A stretch of 23,718 bases of DNA from Plantago elongata (Eukaryota > Streptophyta > Magnoliopsida > Lamiales > Plantaginaceae). The stretch covers positions 1-23,718 of the forward strand of contig JAYMSP010002538.1 of the NCBI GenBank assembly GCA_036897095.1, in the 5' to 3' direction. The translations under genes and the position numbers were made by a program. Below are positions 1-8,280 of this stretch, in pieces. The notes under the pieces are model-generated. The model did no database searches. It saw nothing but the letters and a program-made list of their open reading frames with translations, and was not told the origin of the DNA. Every line of letters begins with the position of its first letter. Position 1 is the first letter of the stretch.

Positions 1-229
1 CAAAAAAACCACCAGTTCTTTGAAAACATTAGTCACCTCCGCTATGCCTTGTATAACTTTATAAGACTCCCTAAAAATTCCTCATAGATTCATGTTTCTT
101 GTGTCCAAGGATGAAATAGCCTTAAAATCCGAATATCTCTGTTTTTTCTACTTCCTGGCACTTCATTTTAGTTAATGTTTATTTTAGGATTAAGTTAATT
201 CACTCTGGACGAATTCAGTTGGAGGCAGA

Positions 230-493
230 ATGAAGCAACGACTGAGTTCCAGTGAAGAACCAGCTATTAGCGAGCTTATTTTGAGGTGGATCATTGGGTT
301 GGCTAAGCTAAAGATGTTGGAACTGGTTGAATAGTTTGGAATGCTAGTGAATGAGATGCTCCATCCTACCACTCCAAAGAAGATACCTAGTTCAGAGAGA
401 ACCAATCAGTTTGAAGAGAAAATTAGATCTTCCATGCTATTATTAGTGATCACTCTTACGATTGTTGTTGTGGGTTTGGCTAGAGGTTCTTGA
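230..493 (+). pseudogene. Possible broken coding fragment ending in a membrane segment
   Basis: Read from the ATG at 230, this frame gives a plausible protein-like stretch of 34 residues containing EEPAISELILRW. It then hits TAG at 332-334 and continues in the same frame with NEMLHPTTPKK and a hydrophobic run (LLLVITLTIVVVGLA) before TGA at 491-493. The charged segment followed by a membrane-like segment looks like the C-terminus of a membrane protein interrupted by one stop codon, which could be a CAG-to-TAG change. A splice acceptor is possible near 218 (ends CAG), but its pyrimidine tract is weak. I do not recognise the family. It could equally be a chance reading frame. Confidence 0.25.
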
Positions 494-1236
494 ACTTCAC
501 CCAAACGTATTAGCTCAGAAATCATGCTCTAAATCTCCGGTCTATCAAATAATCTGCATCAAACTTGCATGGAGTCATCATAGATTTGTTTGGCGTTTGG
601 CCCCTGCACTCTTGTACATAAATCATAAAGGAGCAGCAGGTCAGTATAGTTTGTGTATTCGTCAAATATGTGCATGAAAAACATTGTACAAGCAGACTGT
701 TATTGTGTTCTCCTCTACATTGAAGCTGTTTGAATAGACCAGCACTTTGGTTGAATCAGGTCGAAAAGCTTAGACTAGTTGTAAAAGTTGAGGAGTTCGG
801 ATTTTGTTATTTTGCCATACATTTGATGTTTGGAATTTCTTGATATATATGTTGATTAGATATGTTTTTCGGTGTCCACTTTGTCATGTTATATTTAAAG
901 TCTACCTTAGTTGCATTGTCACTCTGTTTCAGCACTCATCCATTAACACCTAGTTATCCACTATTTATCAACCTTCGGTATCGTTTTAAACGGACTCGGC
1001 CTCAATAAGCAGATACCAAGACAAACATTTGCACTGAATGACAAGGAAAATACCATGATTCTGGAACTAATCTTTCAGACAAGTAAAATTGAAACCTTTA
1101 CAGTATTATCAAAACTGTGTTCAATTTCTTTTACAGAAGATACAATCAATAGCTAGTATTCCAGTCTTCTCTCCAAATATTTTAAAACATTCTGTAAATA
1201 AGAAACCTACAAATCCATATGCCGATCGCAAGAAAT
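494..1236. other. Non-coding stretch, nothing recognised
   Basis: No reading frame here looks protein-like on either strand, and no repeat or mobile-element end was seen. The frame that runs through 462-677 has no ATG at its start and no recognisable motif. Confidence 0.5.
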
Positions 1237-1323
1237 TCAGGATGAAAGATAGTTTCTAACTATGCTCCTCATCTCTCTTAGCACCGTCGCATTGAAAACA
1301 GATGCAATTCTGATCCATTCAAT
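1237..1323 (-). CDS. Candidate terminal exon, unrecognised
   Basis: On the minus strand, a pyrimidine-rich stretch ending TTTCTGAAG is followed by 29 codons that read well (IEWIRIASVFNATVL, then REMRSIVRNYLSS) and end in TGA. The exon would begin in phase 0, which matches the phase-0 end of the exon at 1847-1945 on the same strand, so the two could splice together. A second frame over the same bases (MDQNCICFQCDG...) also reads plausibly, which weakens the case. The product is unknown. Confidence 0.2.
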   Translation of the reverse strand: MEWIRIASVFNATVLREMRSIVRNYLSS

Positions 1324-1846
1324 CTTCAGAAAGAATGGGCTTAAAAAATCGTGCAAGAAACAACGAAACTCAGGCCAACCATTACTGTGGGGCAACTAAT
1401 TCACGGTCGCCAGTAGAACCTTGGATTGGGAAAAAATGAACATGAGAATAACATGCAGGACTAATTTGGATGGTGCTCTAGCACACATACTAAGCTTCTT
1501 GACAAAGAATACAGGAAAGATGTCAAAATCATGTTCAAATTCTAAATATAGCCAAGGACCCTTAGAGAAATAGATACACCCCAACAAGCAAACAAAAGGA
1601 TAATGCGCATGTCCAACGTTCAAGTAATAATTGTGAGATGCTTAGAGAAATATAAGTAACATGGCAAAGCAAGTGAACTGCATGCGCAAATAAGAACAAT
1701 ACTAAAAGTTCCCATATATTTTAAGAGTTCGGAAACACCTCCATAACTTTTAACACATATTATTTAATTTTTATATAAATAGTATGTGTTTTAGTTTTTA
1801 TGAATATTTATCTAGTTTTTATTTATATACGCAATTAAGAACAAAC

Positions 1847-1945
1847 CTTCTCATCAGTCCACATCAGTGAACTAAGCTGATTATTCAAGATTTTGACAAC
1901 AACATCCAGACGGGTCATTCCATCAGTTGCCTCAAGTTCTCCACC
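1847..1945 (-). CDS. Orphan internal exon of an unrecognised gene
   Basis: A 99-bp block on the minus strand is bounded by a good acceptor (CATATCAG before 1945) and a good donor (GAGAAG, then GTTTGT, after 1847). It is exactly 33 codons long in phase 0/0. The translation begins GGELEATDGMTRLDVVVKIL and ends SSLMWTDEK, with no stop. Just upstream the frame is closed by TAG and just downstream by TAA, as expected for an exon flanked by introns. No partner exon upstream is obvious, because the opposite-strand PPR gene begins only about 100 bp away. It is therefore either part of a gene with far-separated exons or a stranded gene fragment. I do not recognise the family. Confidence 0.45.
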
Positions 1946-2061
1946 CTGATATGTAGCAACATGCAACCACTATTATTAACCGGTCTGATTCTATCTTCAG
2001 ATTTACACTGGACGGAGAGATTTAATTTCATCTTCTTCTGCTTTTTTTGCATTCAGAAAGA

Positions 2062-3798
2062 ATGAACAAACTATCCTCCCAATGGAAATGGAGCTCACTG
2101 GAAAAAAACTGTCTCTTGCTCCTCCAACGAAAAAACAGCAGAGCAACTCTTCTGCAAATCCATGCATTCATTCTCCACAATGGCCTCCAAACCAACCTCA
2201 ATCTCATCACCAAATTCATCACATCTCTCTCCTCTACTCACCCACATTGGGGTACTACCTATGCTCGCAAGGTGTTCGACAAAATGCCACTGAAGTCCGA
2301 TGCTTTCCTTTGCAACACCATGATCAAAACCCACCTCAGTTCTGGCCAGTTCTTGGAGTCTATCTCCTTGTATGTTACTTTACTGAGGGACGATGGTTTT
2401 AAACCGAATGAATACACGTTTCCGTGGTTGGCCAAGTGCTGTGGTTTGAGTTCTTGGAGGTGGGAAGGAATGCAAGTTCATGGACATGTTGTGAAGTTTG
2501 GGCTTGTGTCTAACTTGCACGTGGGGACTTCGTTGGTTGATATGTATGGGAAGCTTGGGCTGATGTGTCTTGCAAGATTGGCTTTTGATGAGATGAATGA
2601 GAGGAGTTCTGTGACATGGACTTCACTCATGACTGGATATGTGAGGGATGGGAAAATGGGTACTGCAGAAGGGGTGTTTAGTCGTATGGCGGAGAATGAG
2701 AAAGATTCAGCGACGTTTAATGCGTTGATTGATGGTTATGTGAAACTAGGAGAGATGGGGAAAGCTAAGGTGTTGTTTGATGCTATGTTAGAGAGAAATG
2801 CGGTGTCTTGGACTACTATGATTGATGGCTACTGTGGCATTGGCAACGTGGATGAAGCTAGGTCGTTATTTGACATGATGCCTAAGAGGAATTTGTGTTC
2901 ATGGAATGCAATGATTGGTGGGTTTTGTCGTAATGAGCGACCCCATGAGGCAGTGATGTTGTTCCAAGAACTGCTTGCCTGGAAAACAATGGAGCCAAAT
3001 GATGTTACCGTTGTGAGTGTTCTTCCTGCCATTGCGGCTTTGGGTGCTCTGGATTTAGGTAATTGGGTATATGAATATGTGAAAAGGAAGAAGTTGGATA
3101 GATCTGAAAATCTTTGCACTGCACTGGTGGACATGTATGCTAAGTGCGGGGATGTTGCGAAAGCGAAAAGCATTTTTCATGATGTAAAAGTAAGAGGGAC
3201 GGGTAAATGGGATGCTTTGATTAATGGATTGGCGATCAATGGTTGTGCTAAGGATGCATTGGAAGTTTTTCTTGAGATGATGAAGGAAGGGTTGAAGCCA
3301 AATGATATTACTATGCTTGGTGTTCTATCCGCTTGTAATCATGGTGGTTTAGTGGATGAAGGGAAGATATGGTTCGATAAAATGAAGGAATTTAGGCTCA
3401 CTCCTCAAATTAAGCATTATGGTTGTCTAGTCGATCTCTTGGGCAGGGCGGGCCGTCTTGAAGAAGCTGAAAGGCTAATCGAGAGTATGCCATTTGAAGT
3501 TAATGGAATTATATTGAGTTCTTTTCTATCTGCATGTGGTTATGCGAAGGATGTTGATAGGGCTGAGAGGGTACTGAAGAAGGCAATCCATATGGAGCCA
3601 TGTAATGGCGGTAACTACATCATGTTAAGTAATTTGTATGCAGGTGAAAGAAGATGGACTGATGTGGAAGAGATTGAAAAGTTAATGATGAAAAAGGGGG
3701 CTAAGAAGGAGAAGGGATATAGTGCAATTGAAATCAATAGCCAACTTCTGGAATGTGATTCTTATTGTTATCTGCCAATTAGTGGTAACAGTGATTGA
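2062..3798 (+). CDS. AHG11: PLS-class pentatricopeptide repeat protein with E domain, At2g44880 (AHG11)-like
   Basis: An intronless gene encodes 578 residues. The open frame extends back to a TTG at 2047, but the first ATG is at 2062, so that is the start chosen. After an N-terminal stretch of about 65 residues that could target an organelle, tandem PPR motifs run from about residue 66 to 475. They include VFDKMP (71-76), SWTTMIDGY (249-257), SWNAMIGGF (280-288), LVDMYAKCG (355-363) and YGCLVDLLGRAG (453-464). An E-type domain follows (about 480-558, with ILSSFLSACG and NYIMLSNLYA), and there is no DYW domain. Such proteins bind organellar RNA one base per repeat, usually to direct C-to-U editing. 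The segments around residues 250-350 and 478-492 closely resemble what I remember of At2g44880, which is reported to act in mitochondrial nad4 editing. The C-terminus after EINS diverges and stops early, so an E+ extension seems to be missing. Orthology is inferred from memory. Confidence 0.93.
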   Translation: MNKLSSQWKWSSLEKNCLLLLQRKNSRATLLQIHAFILHNGLQTNLNLITKFITSLSSTHPHWGTTYARKVFDKMPLKSDAFLCNTMIKTHLSSGQFLESISLYVTLLRDDGFKPNEYTFPWLAKCCGLSSWRWEGMQVHGHVVKFGLVSNLHVGTSLVDMYGKLGLMCLARLAFDEMNERSSVTWTSLMTGYVRDGKMGTAEGVFSRMAENEKDSATFNALIDGYVKLGEMGKAKVLFDAMLERNAVSWTTMIDGYCGIGNVDEARSLFDMMPKRNLCSWNAMIGGFCRNERPHEAVMLFQELLAWKTMEPNDVTVVSVLPAIAALGALDLGNWVYEYVKRKKLDRSENLCTALVDMYAKCGDVAKAKSIFHDVKVRGTGKWDALINGLAINGCAKDALEVFLEMMKEGLKPNDITMLGVLSACNHGGLVDEGKIWFDKMKEFRLTPQIKHYGCLVDLLGRAGRLEEAERLIESMPFEVNGIILSSFLSACGYAKDVDRAERVLKKAIHMEPCNGGNYIMLSNLYAGERRWTDVEEIEKLMMKKGAKKEKGYSAIEINSQLLECDSYCYLPISGNSD

Positions 3799-4075
3799 CA
3801 AGAACTTATATCGTTATGATGCTTCGGGTTTACATGCTATTTTAACCTTTCCCCTGGTATCAATTTAATCCATTTAGATGGTAGGTTTGTTGCCGCATTA
3901 TTCTAAACTCGTATGCCATTTTATAATGCAAGAGGAAGTCATGGGCATAGTTGACCCTGCTGTCTTGGTTCACCAAGGAAGATCTTGAAACCTATATATC
4001 CGTGTATAGATGTATTAGAAATAAAGATTTCCAGACTGTCATTGTTTACTTCTATTGATGTTTGTGCTGACTCAG

Positions 4076-4850
4076 GTATGAAGATGATGCACGGACATAG
4101 ATTGCTATATCTGATGGGACATCCCTGGTTATGATTGCAGCAACCTGCAAATGGTTTAAGCTATAATGATGGAGGAGAGGGTGTGGAAATTTGCATGTCT
4201 ACGTGACTTACTGGTCCCTGAACCCAGGTATGTTGAATAAATACGCTATATTCTTTTGGTGAAATTCTGATTCCCTGATTCTCCACTATAGTTATGTTAG
4301 ATACTTCATCATCTAATTTTTCATATCCTGGCTTGCAATTCATTTGTGTTGGATGAAATTCTTATTTTTGTATGGGTGGATCGTGTGCATTGTGAATTGC
4401 AGTTTAACTTCGTAGTAAATGTGGACTCCTGTTGAGCAGCCATGATTCATCAAATTTTTAACTTTGTAGGCTATGAATTACCATAATTGTTGAACTTCCA
4501 AAAACCAGCAGTAAGCAAATAGCATGATATCCTTTAACGTTTTGGTTGATTTGCTTACAAAGCATACATTCTTTCATGGATAATCGCATGGATGATTATT
4601 TATTTGGGGGTAGAACTTTGATAGACTAGCTACTGGCTAAATTCTTATCACATTTATTTTTTAGAATTTACCGTGTAATTTACCACTCATGCACCTCTGT
4701 TGCTGCTTTCAACATATAGAAATCATGTGACTAATTTACACACAGAAACTTATTTTCTGTGTTATTTCTAATAAGCAACTTGGACTCGAATTGGGACGTT
4801 CTTCCTCCACTAAGATGGTGCATTCTTGACTGAGTTTGGTTTGCACCCCT
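4076..4850 (+). pseudogene. Decayed F-box protein gene (At3g61730/RMF-like), two exon remnants
   Basis: The first remnant (4076-4227) starts after an acceptor (ACTCAG) and ends at a donor (CCCAG, then GTATG). It reads YEDDART, then TAG at 4098-4100, then DGTSLVMIAATCKWFKL. A one-base frameshift near 4160 moves the homology to MMEERVWKFACLRDLLVPEP. This is the F-box and following segment of a plant F-box family (typical wording: DGxSLVMLAATCKWF, MEExVWKxACLRDLQVP). A second remnant at 4781-4850 reads WTRIGTFFLH, stop (4811-4813), DGAFLTE. It matches the DWMRIGAFFxDS...LTE segment that lies further along the same proteins. The intact family binds SKP1 in SCF ubiquitin ligases. Two stops, a frameshift and the absence of the intervening exon argue that this copy is dead. 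It lies just downstream of the PPR gene on the same strand. The family naming is from memory. Confidence 0.6.
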
Positions 4851-5224
4851 TGATTTTTGCAAATTGTGTGTCATAGTATCAAAATTGGAGACTGATTGCT
4901 GCTAAGGAACGGAACAAAACCTCTGCCCTGATGACATTTGCCAACAAAATTGAAGGGGCTGAAGTCATAACCTGTTTCTCAGAATCTGGAAGATGAGTTT
5001 CCTAATTATCATCGCTTGCAGAGGTCCAAGACATTCAATCTATTACAACCCCGATGCAATTCATACGGAATGGTTAGATATGGGCACCGCGCAATCCATT
5101 TCTAGTATTACTATGATAATGTACTTGTACTCCAGTTAGGATTAGGAACGATATTGTTCGTATTCATATAGTTCCGGCTATTAGTCCGACTCAGTTATTT
5201 TCCTTGCGTCTCAATCAAATGACT
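4851..5224. other. Intergenic, nothing recognised
   Basis: No convincing coding, repeat or mobile-element signal was seen between the F-box remnant and the 3' end of the aldo-keto reductase gene. More of the F-box gene may have been here once, but I cannot align it. Confidence 0.4.
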
Positions 5225-5230
5225 TTTATT
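5225..5230 (-). terminator. Poly(A) signal of the aldo-keto reductase gene
   Basis: The minus strand reads AATAAA here, 92 bp past the stop codon of the reductase. This is a usual distance for a plant 3' UTR, and the surrounding sequence is AT-rich as expected for plant polyadenylation regions. Confidence 0.45.
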
Positions 5231-5321
5231 CATTTATATATTCGAAAATATTACACCACCTATTACAGTTCAAGAATCAATACAAATCCAGACATATATA
5301 TCTGAAGTCTAAACCTCATTT

Positions 5322-6278
5322 TCAAATCTCTGCATCCAGCTCCAGAACAAGATCATGTGGTCCCAAAACGGGCGCCATAGTTACCCCTTTATGCTCCGGG
5401 AGCTTACCGATCTTCTCCAAGTCTTCCTCGTTCAACGCCCAATCGAGCACCTGTAAGTTTTCTTTCATTCTATCCTTGTTGAAACTCTTAGTCACCAAGC
5501 TTGCCCCTTGCTCATACACCCATCTCAGTGCAACTTGACCTGTCGTTTTCTTCCTGGCCTTGGCAATTTCCGCTATCACCTCGTTGGACAAAACTCTATT
5601 ATCTCCCCACTTGGTGTTGTTTGCACCGAGCGGAGAATACCCAACAACATGAATCCCCTTCTCCTTGCAGAACTCCTTCAACTGTTGCTGCTTCCAGAAC
5701 GGGTTCATCTCAACCTGATTGACAGCAGGGGGAATTTCGGCAACCGACAGGACCTCCTGGATCCTTCTTGAAGAGAAGTTACTGACTCCAATGGCTTTGG
5801 TAAGCCCGAGCTTCCTGCACTCTTCCATCCCTTCCCAGACGCCCTTCACATCGAACGGCACGATGTTCTCTTTCTCCACAGGCGTTTTCATGATTTGTCC
5901 GGTTATCCTCAGTGGCCAATGTATCAAATACATGTCAACATAGTCCAGTTGCAGATTCTGGAGACTCATTTTACAAGCAGGAACAACTTGGCTGCGTTCC
6001 GCGAAACTAGCCCATAACTTGGTAGTTATGAAAAGTTGATCCCTCGATTCTATCAGGCCGAGGCGTAACGCTTCTTTGATAGCCACGCCTAGTGGCTTCT
6101 CGGAGCCATAAGCGAAAGCGGTATCAAAGTGGCGGTACCCTGCCTTGATGGCCTCAAGTACAGCGGTTTTGGCTGTCTCGAAGTCGGCCAGAGGGTACGA
6201 GCAGGTGCCCATGCCGATGACCGGCATCGGCTTTTCGCAGCCAAGTAAAGTAACGGTTGGGACCAATGCTTGAGCCAT
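5322..6278 (-). CDS. AKR4-type NADPH-dependent aldo-keto reductase (D-galacturonate / methylecgonone / codeinone reductase-like)
   Basis: This is an intact 318-residue aldo-keto reductase, the usual length for the family, starting at the ATG at 6278. The fold reads from GMGTCSYP (22-29) to the C-terminal loop GPHDLVLELDAEI (306-318). The catalytic tetrad is visible: Asp52 and Tyr57 in FDTAFAYGSE, Lys87 in TTKLWA, and His120 in YLIHWP. The cofactor site is also present (GVSNFSS 164-170, NQVEMNP 187-193, GYSPLGA 213-219, and the KSFNKDRMKEN NADPH-phosphate loop 264-274). The enzyme should reduce a carbonyl or aldehyde with NADPH in the cytosol. The C-terminal loop most resembles GalUR and methylecgonone reductase, but substrate cannot be read from sequence. 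The gene has no intron, whereas relatives usually have introns, so intron loss or retroposition is possible. A TATA box and poly(A) signal flank it. Confidence 0.96.
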   Translation of the reverse strand: MAQALVPTVTLLGCEKPMPVIGMGTCSYPLADFETAKTAVLEAIKAGYRHFDTAFAYGSEKPLGVAIKEALRLGLIESRDQLFITTKLWASFAERSQVVPACKMSLQNLQLDYVDMYLIHWPLRITGQIMKTPVEKENIVPFDVKGVWEGMEECRKLGLTKAIGVSNFSSRRIQEVLSVAEIPPAVNQVEMNPFWKQQQLKEFCKEKGIHVVGYSPLGANNTKWGDNRVLSNEVIAEIAKARKKTTGQVALRWVYEQGASLVTKSFNKDRMKENLQVLDWALNEEDLEKIGKLPEHKGVTMAPVLGPHDLVLELDAEI

Positions 6279-6380
6279 GTTATATGAGTTGGTTCTTTAG
6301 AAGTGAAGTACTCGGGATGCGCTTGTGTTGTTTTATGATGTTTGTTGGTGAGAATTATGGGTTGTTCACCAAGTATGTAC

Positions 6381-6390
6381 GTATTTATAG
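6381..6390 (-). promoter_or_regulatory. TATA box of the aldo-keto reductase gene
   Basis: The minus strand reads CTATCTATAAATAC about 105 bp upstream of the start codon, a good plant TATA box. Transcription should start roughly 30 bp downstream, near 6350, giving a 5' UTR of about 70 bp that is rich in A and C. Confidence 0.55.
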
Positions 6391-6924
6391 ATAGTTTTTG
6401 TTCATGATTTGGAATATTGAACTATTGACACTGACAACACCCACTAATCTTATTCCAGCATTCTTTTAAAGAAAATCATGCACATTGACATTCTATACGT
6501 ACTATCTTTGTAATGACTAATGACCCAACCTACCACTGTAGTTTTTTTCCAGTAAATATCCAGGGAGGAATTGTCCTTCTATTGGAGGTTTTTCCCGATC
6601 TAATATCTCCCACTAACGAAACTACTCAGTAAGCTCAATCATTCCGGATGACACTTGCATCCTCTCTACCGTGGCTGTTGGCATTAAGAGTTTTGTAGTA
6701 TGTTGTCAAATTTGTTGAAATTACAATACCTTGTAATTGCACTGATTTCAAACTAATTTAATAATTTCACCTACAAACCAACATATGAATTTTCGAACAC
6801 ACTTTATTTTTATTTGAACATACAACGAAAATCTTTTCGTTTGATCATTCACCATGGACTTAAAGTATTATACATAAATTTTTGAGATTTTTATAAAGTA
6901 GTTATAAATCAATGTTGTAAAAAT

Positions 6925-7066
6925 ATTTTCTCTTCAACCAAAATTTACTGAACTTAATTGGACTGAGCTAGACTGAATTTAACTGAACTGAATTAAAGTA
7001 TAAATTATAACTAAGTCGAACCAAGATAAACTGAAGTGATTGTCAGTTGAAGAGAACACGGCCTAA
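6925..7066. mobile_element. Short MITE-like element with GTTGAAGAGAA inverted ends
   Basis: TTCTCTTCAAC at 6928-6938 is matched by its inverse GTTGAAGAGAA at 7046-7056, followed by CACGGCC. The interior is a series of degenerate ACTGAA/ACTGAAC units (for example TGAATTTAACTGAACTGAAT). Short elements with CTCTTCAAC-type ends and internal ACTGA repeats are common non-autonomous DNA elements in dicots. No target duplication could be defined, so the outer limits are approximate. Confidence 0.5.
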
Positions 7067-7284
7067 CTCTAAATTTATACCAAACAAACACCAGGGTTTT
7101 TATCAAAATTGATTGACTACAATTGGAGCGAAGCGTCAAATCCATATTGATTTTTGTTAAGCGGTTAAAATCAATAAAATATATTTAAAAGCACCTACAT
7201 TTTTAATTATTACCAATATAGTTTATTAATAATTTATTAGCAAATGACGGGGTTGTAATTATACCAAAGAAGAGCAGTTTTAGC

Positions 7285-7308
7285 AGTAGTAGTAGTAGTA
7301 ATAATAAT
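7285..7308. repeat. Compound microsatellite (AGT)5(AAT)3
   Basis: Five AGT units (7285-7299) run directly into three AAT units (7300-7308). Confidence 0.75.
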
Positions 7309-7322
7309 TATTACTAACAAAT

Positions 7323-7355
7323 AATGAATTCGTCATATAAATATGACAATTCATT
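7323..7355. repeat. Near-perfect palindrome beside a MITE end
   Basis: AATGAATT-C-GTCATAT is followed by its inverse ATATGAC-AATTCATT, so the 33-bp block folds into a hairpin with one bulged base and a tiny loop. It ends one base before the TA that flanks the element starting at 7359. Confidence 0.6.
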
Positions 7356-7358
7356 ATA

Positions 7359-7817
7359 CTCCATTTGTCTTTATAATTCGTTTATGTAAGAAGTATGATT
7401 GATGAAGTAATTAATGGTATTAAGTAATCATGCTTTTTTAAACGTCGGTTTATAGTGCTCGTGATCCGTTTCACAAAGACTTTGCTGTATTATTTTGACA
7501 GAGTGTTAGTTACGCACGCTAATATGATGAACCATATCGCGCTGTTTACTTAGTGGCTAGTAATTAAATGTATAAATGAAGAGTTAGTCGGGACTGTATC
7601 TATATAATTTATTTAAAGATAAATTTACATAATTGTGAATATGATTATTTTATAAATAAAACGTCTATATATTTGATTTTCGTTTTCTTTTCATATTGCC
7701 AATAATTTATTTTTATTAACAGTATCATATTTTAATCATAACATATACGATTTTATTAATGATATAAATTTATTTTTAGATAAATTATTTAAAAATGGTA
7801 TCTTAGGATAAATGGAG
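7359..7817. mobile_element. Stowaway/mariner-like MITE, TA target duplication
   Basis: The left end reads TA-CTCCATTTGTC and the right end reads GGATAAATGGAG-TA, giving inverted ends that match over CTCCATTT-TC with one difference. TA dinucleotides sit on both sides (7357-7358 and 7818-7819). The CTCC start and TA target are typical of plant mariner-like MITEs. The 459-bp interior is very AT-rich and has no reading frame of note, so the element is non-autonomous. Confidence 0.6.
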
Positions 7818-8280
7818 TAGGAAAATGTTTGGTGGAGAGTGATTTTCTCGTGTTCTTACTGCCTTAGAGAAATGTACTGTACATCTTTGACGGTTCGAAT
7901 TGTTTCGTTAAAGATCACTATATATTCTTAAAATGACAATTAAAGATTAGTAGGATAATACAAATGCTACTACCCAATTAAGGAAAAAACAGCAGTCTTT
8001 TTGTACTTATTGACTTGGAGGGTATAATTCCGATCGAGCACATTCCAAATTATAATATGAACTTGACTATATGTTAGACTTTTAGTTGGACTTTTATATC
8101 AACTTTACTTAATTTTCTTAGTTATCAGTACGTGAGGGGAAGTGTGTCTTGTGAATTGTGATTTGATATGCTTCACTAATAATTAAGTGGATGTTTAGTA
8201 TGCGATTAAAATTAATAAAATTTAATTAATAACATTTACATGAATCCGATTAATAATAATTGAATTTTCTGGCAATCTAG

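Noticed and set aside
2047-2061. Upstream extension of the PPR frame starting at 2047
   Set aside because: The codon there is TTG. The first ATG in frame is at 2062, and plants rarely start at TTG.
2082-3173. Other frames overlapping the PPR gene on both strands
   Set aside because: They are shadows of the PPR coding sequence with no recognisable motifs.
5501-5943. Three plus-strand frames opposite the aldo-keto reductase
   Set aside because: They are the antisense of a clearly coding region and have no family features.
6622-6684. 20-residue minus-strand frame (MPTATVERMQVSSGMIELTE)
   Set aside because: It reads pleasantly but is very short, isolated and without supporting signals. It lies upstream of the reductase promoter and matches nothing I recognise.
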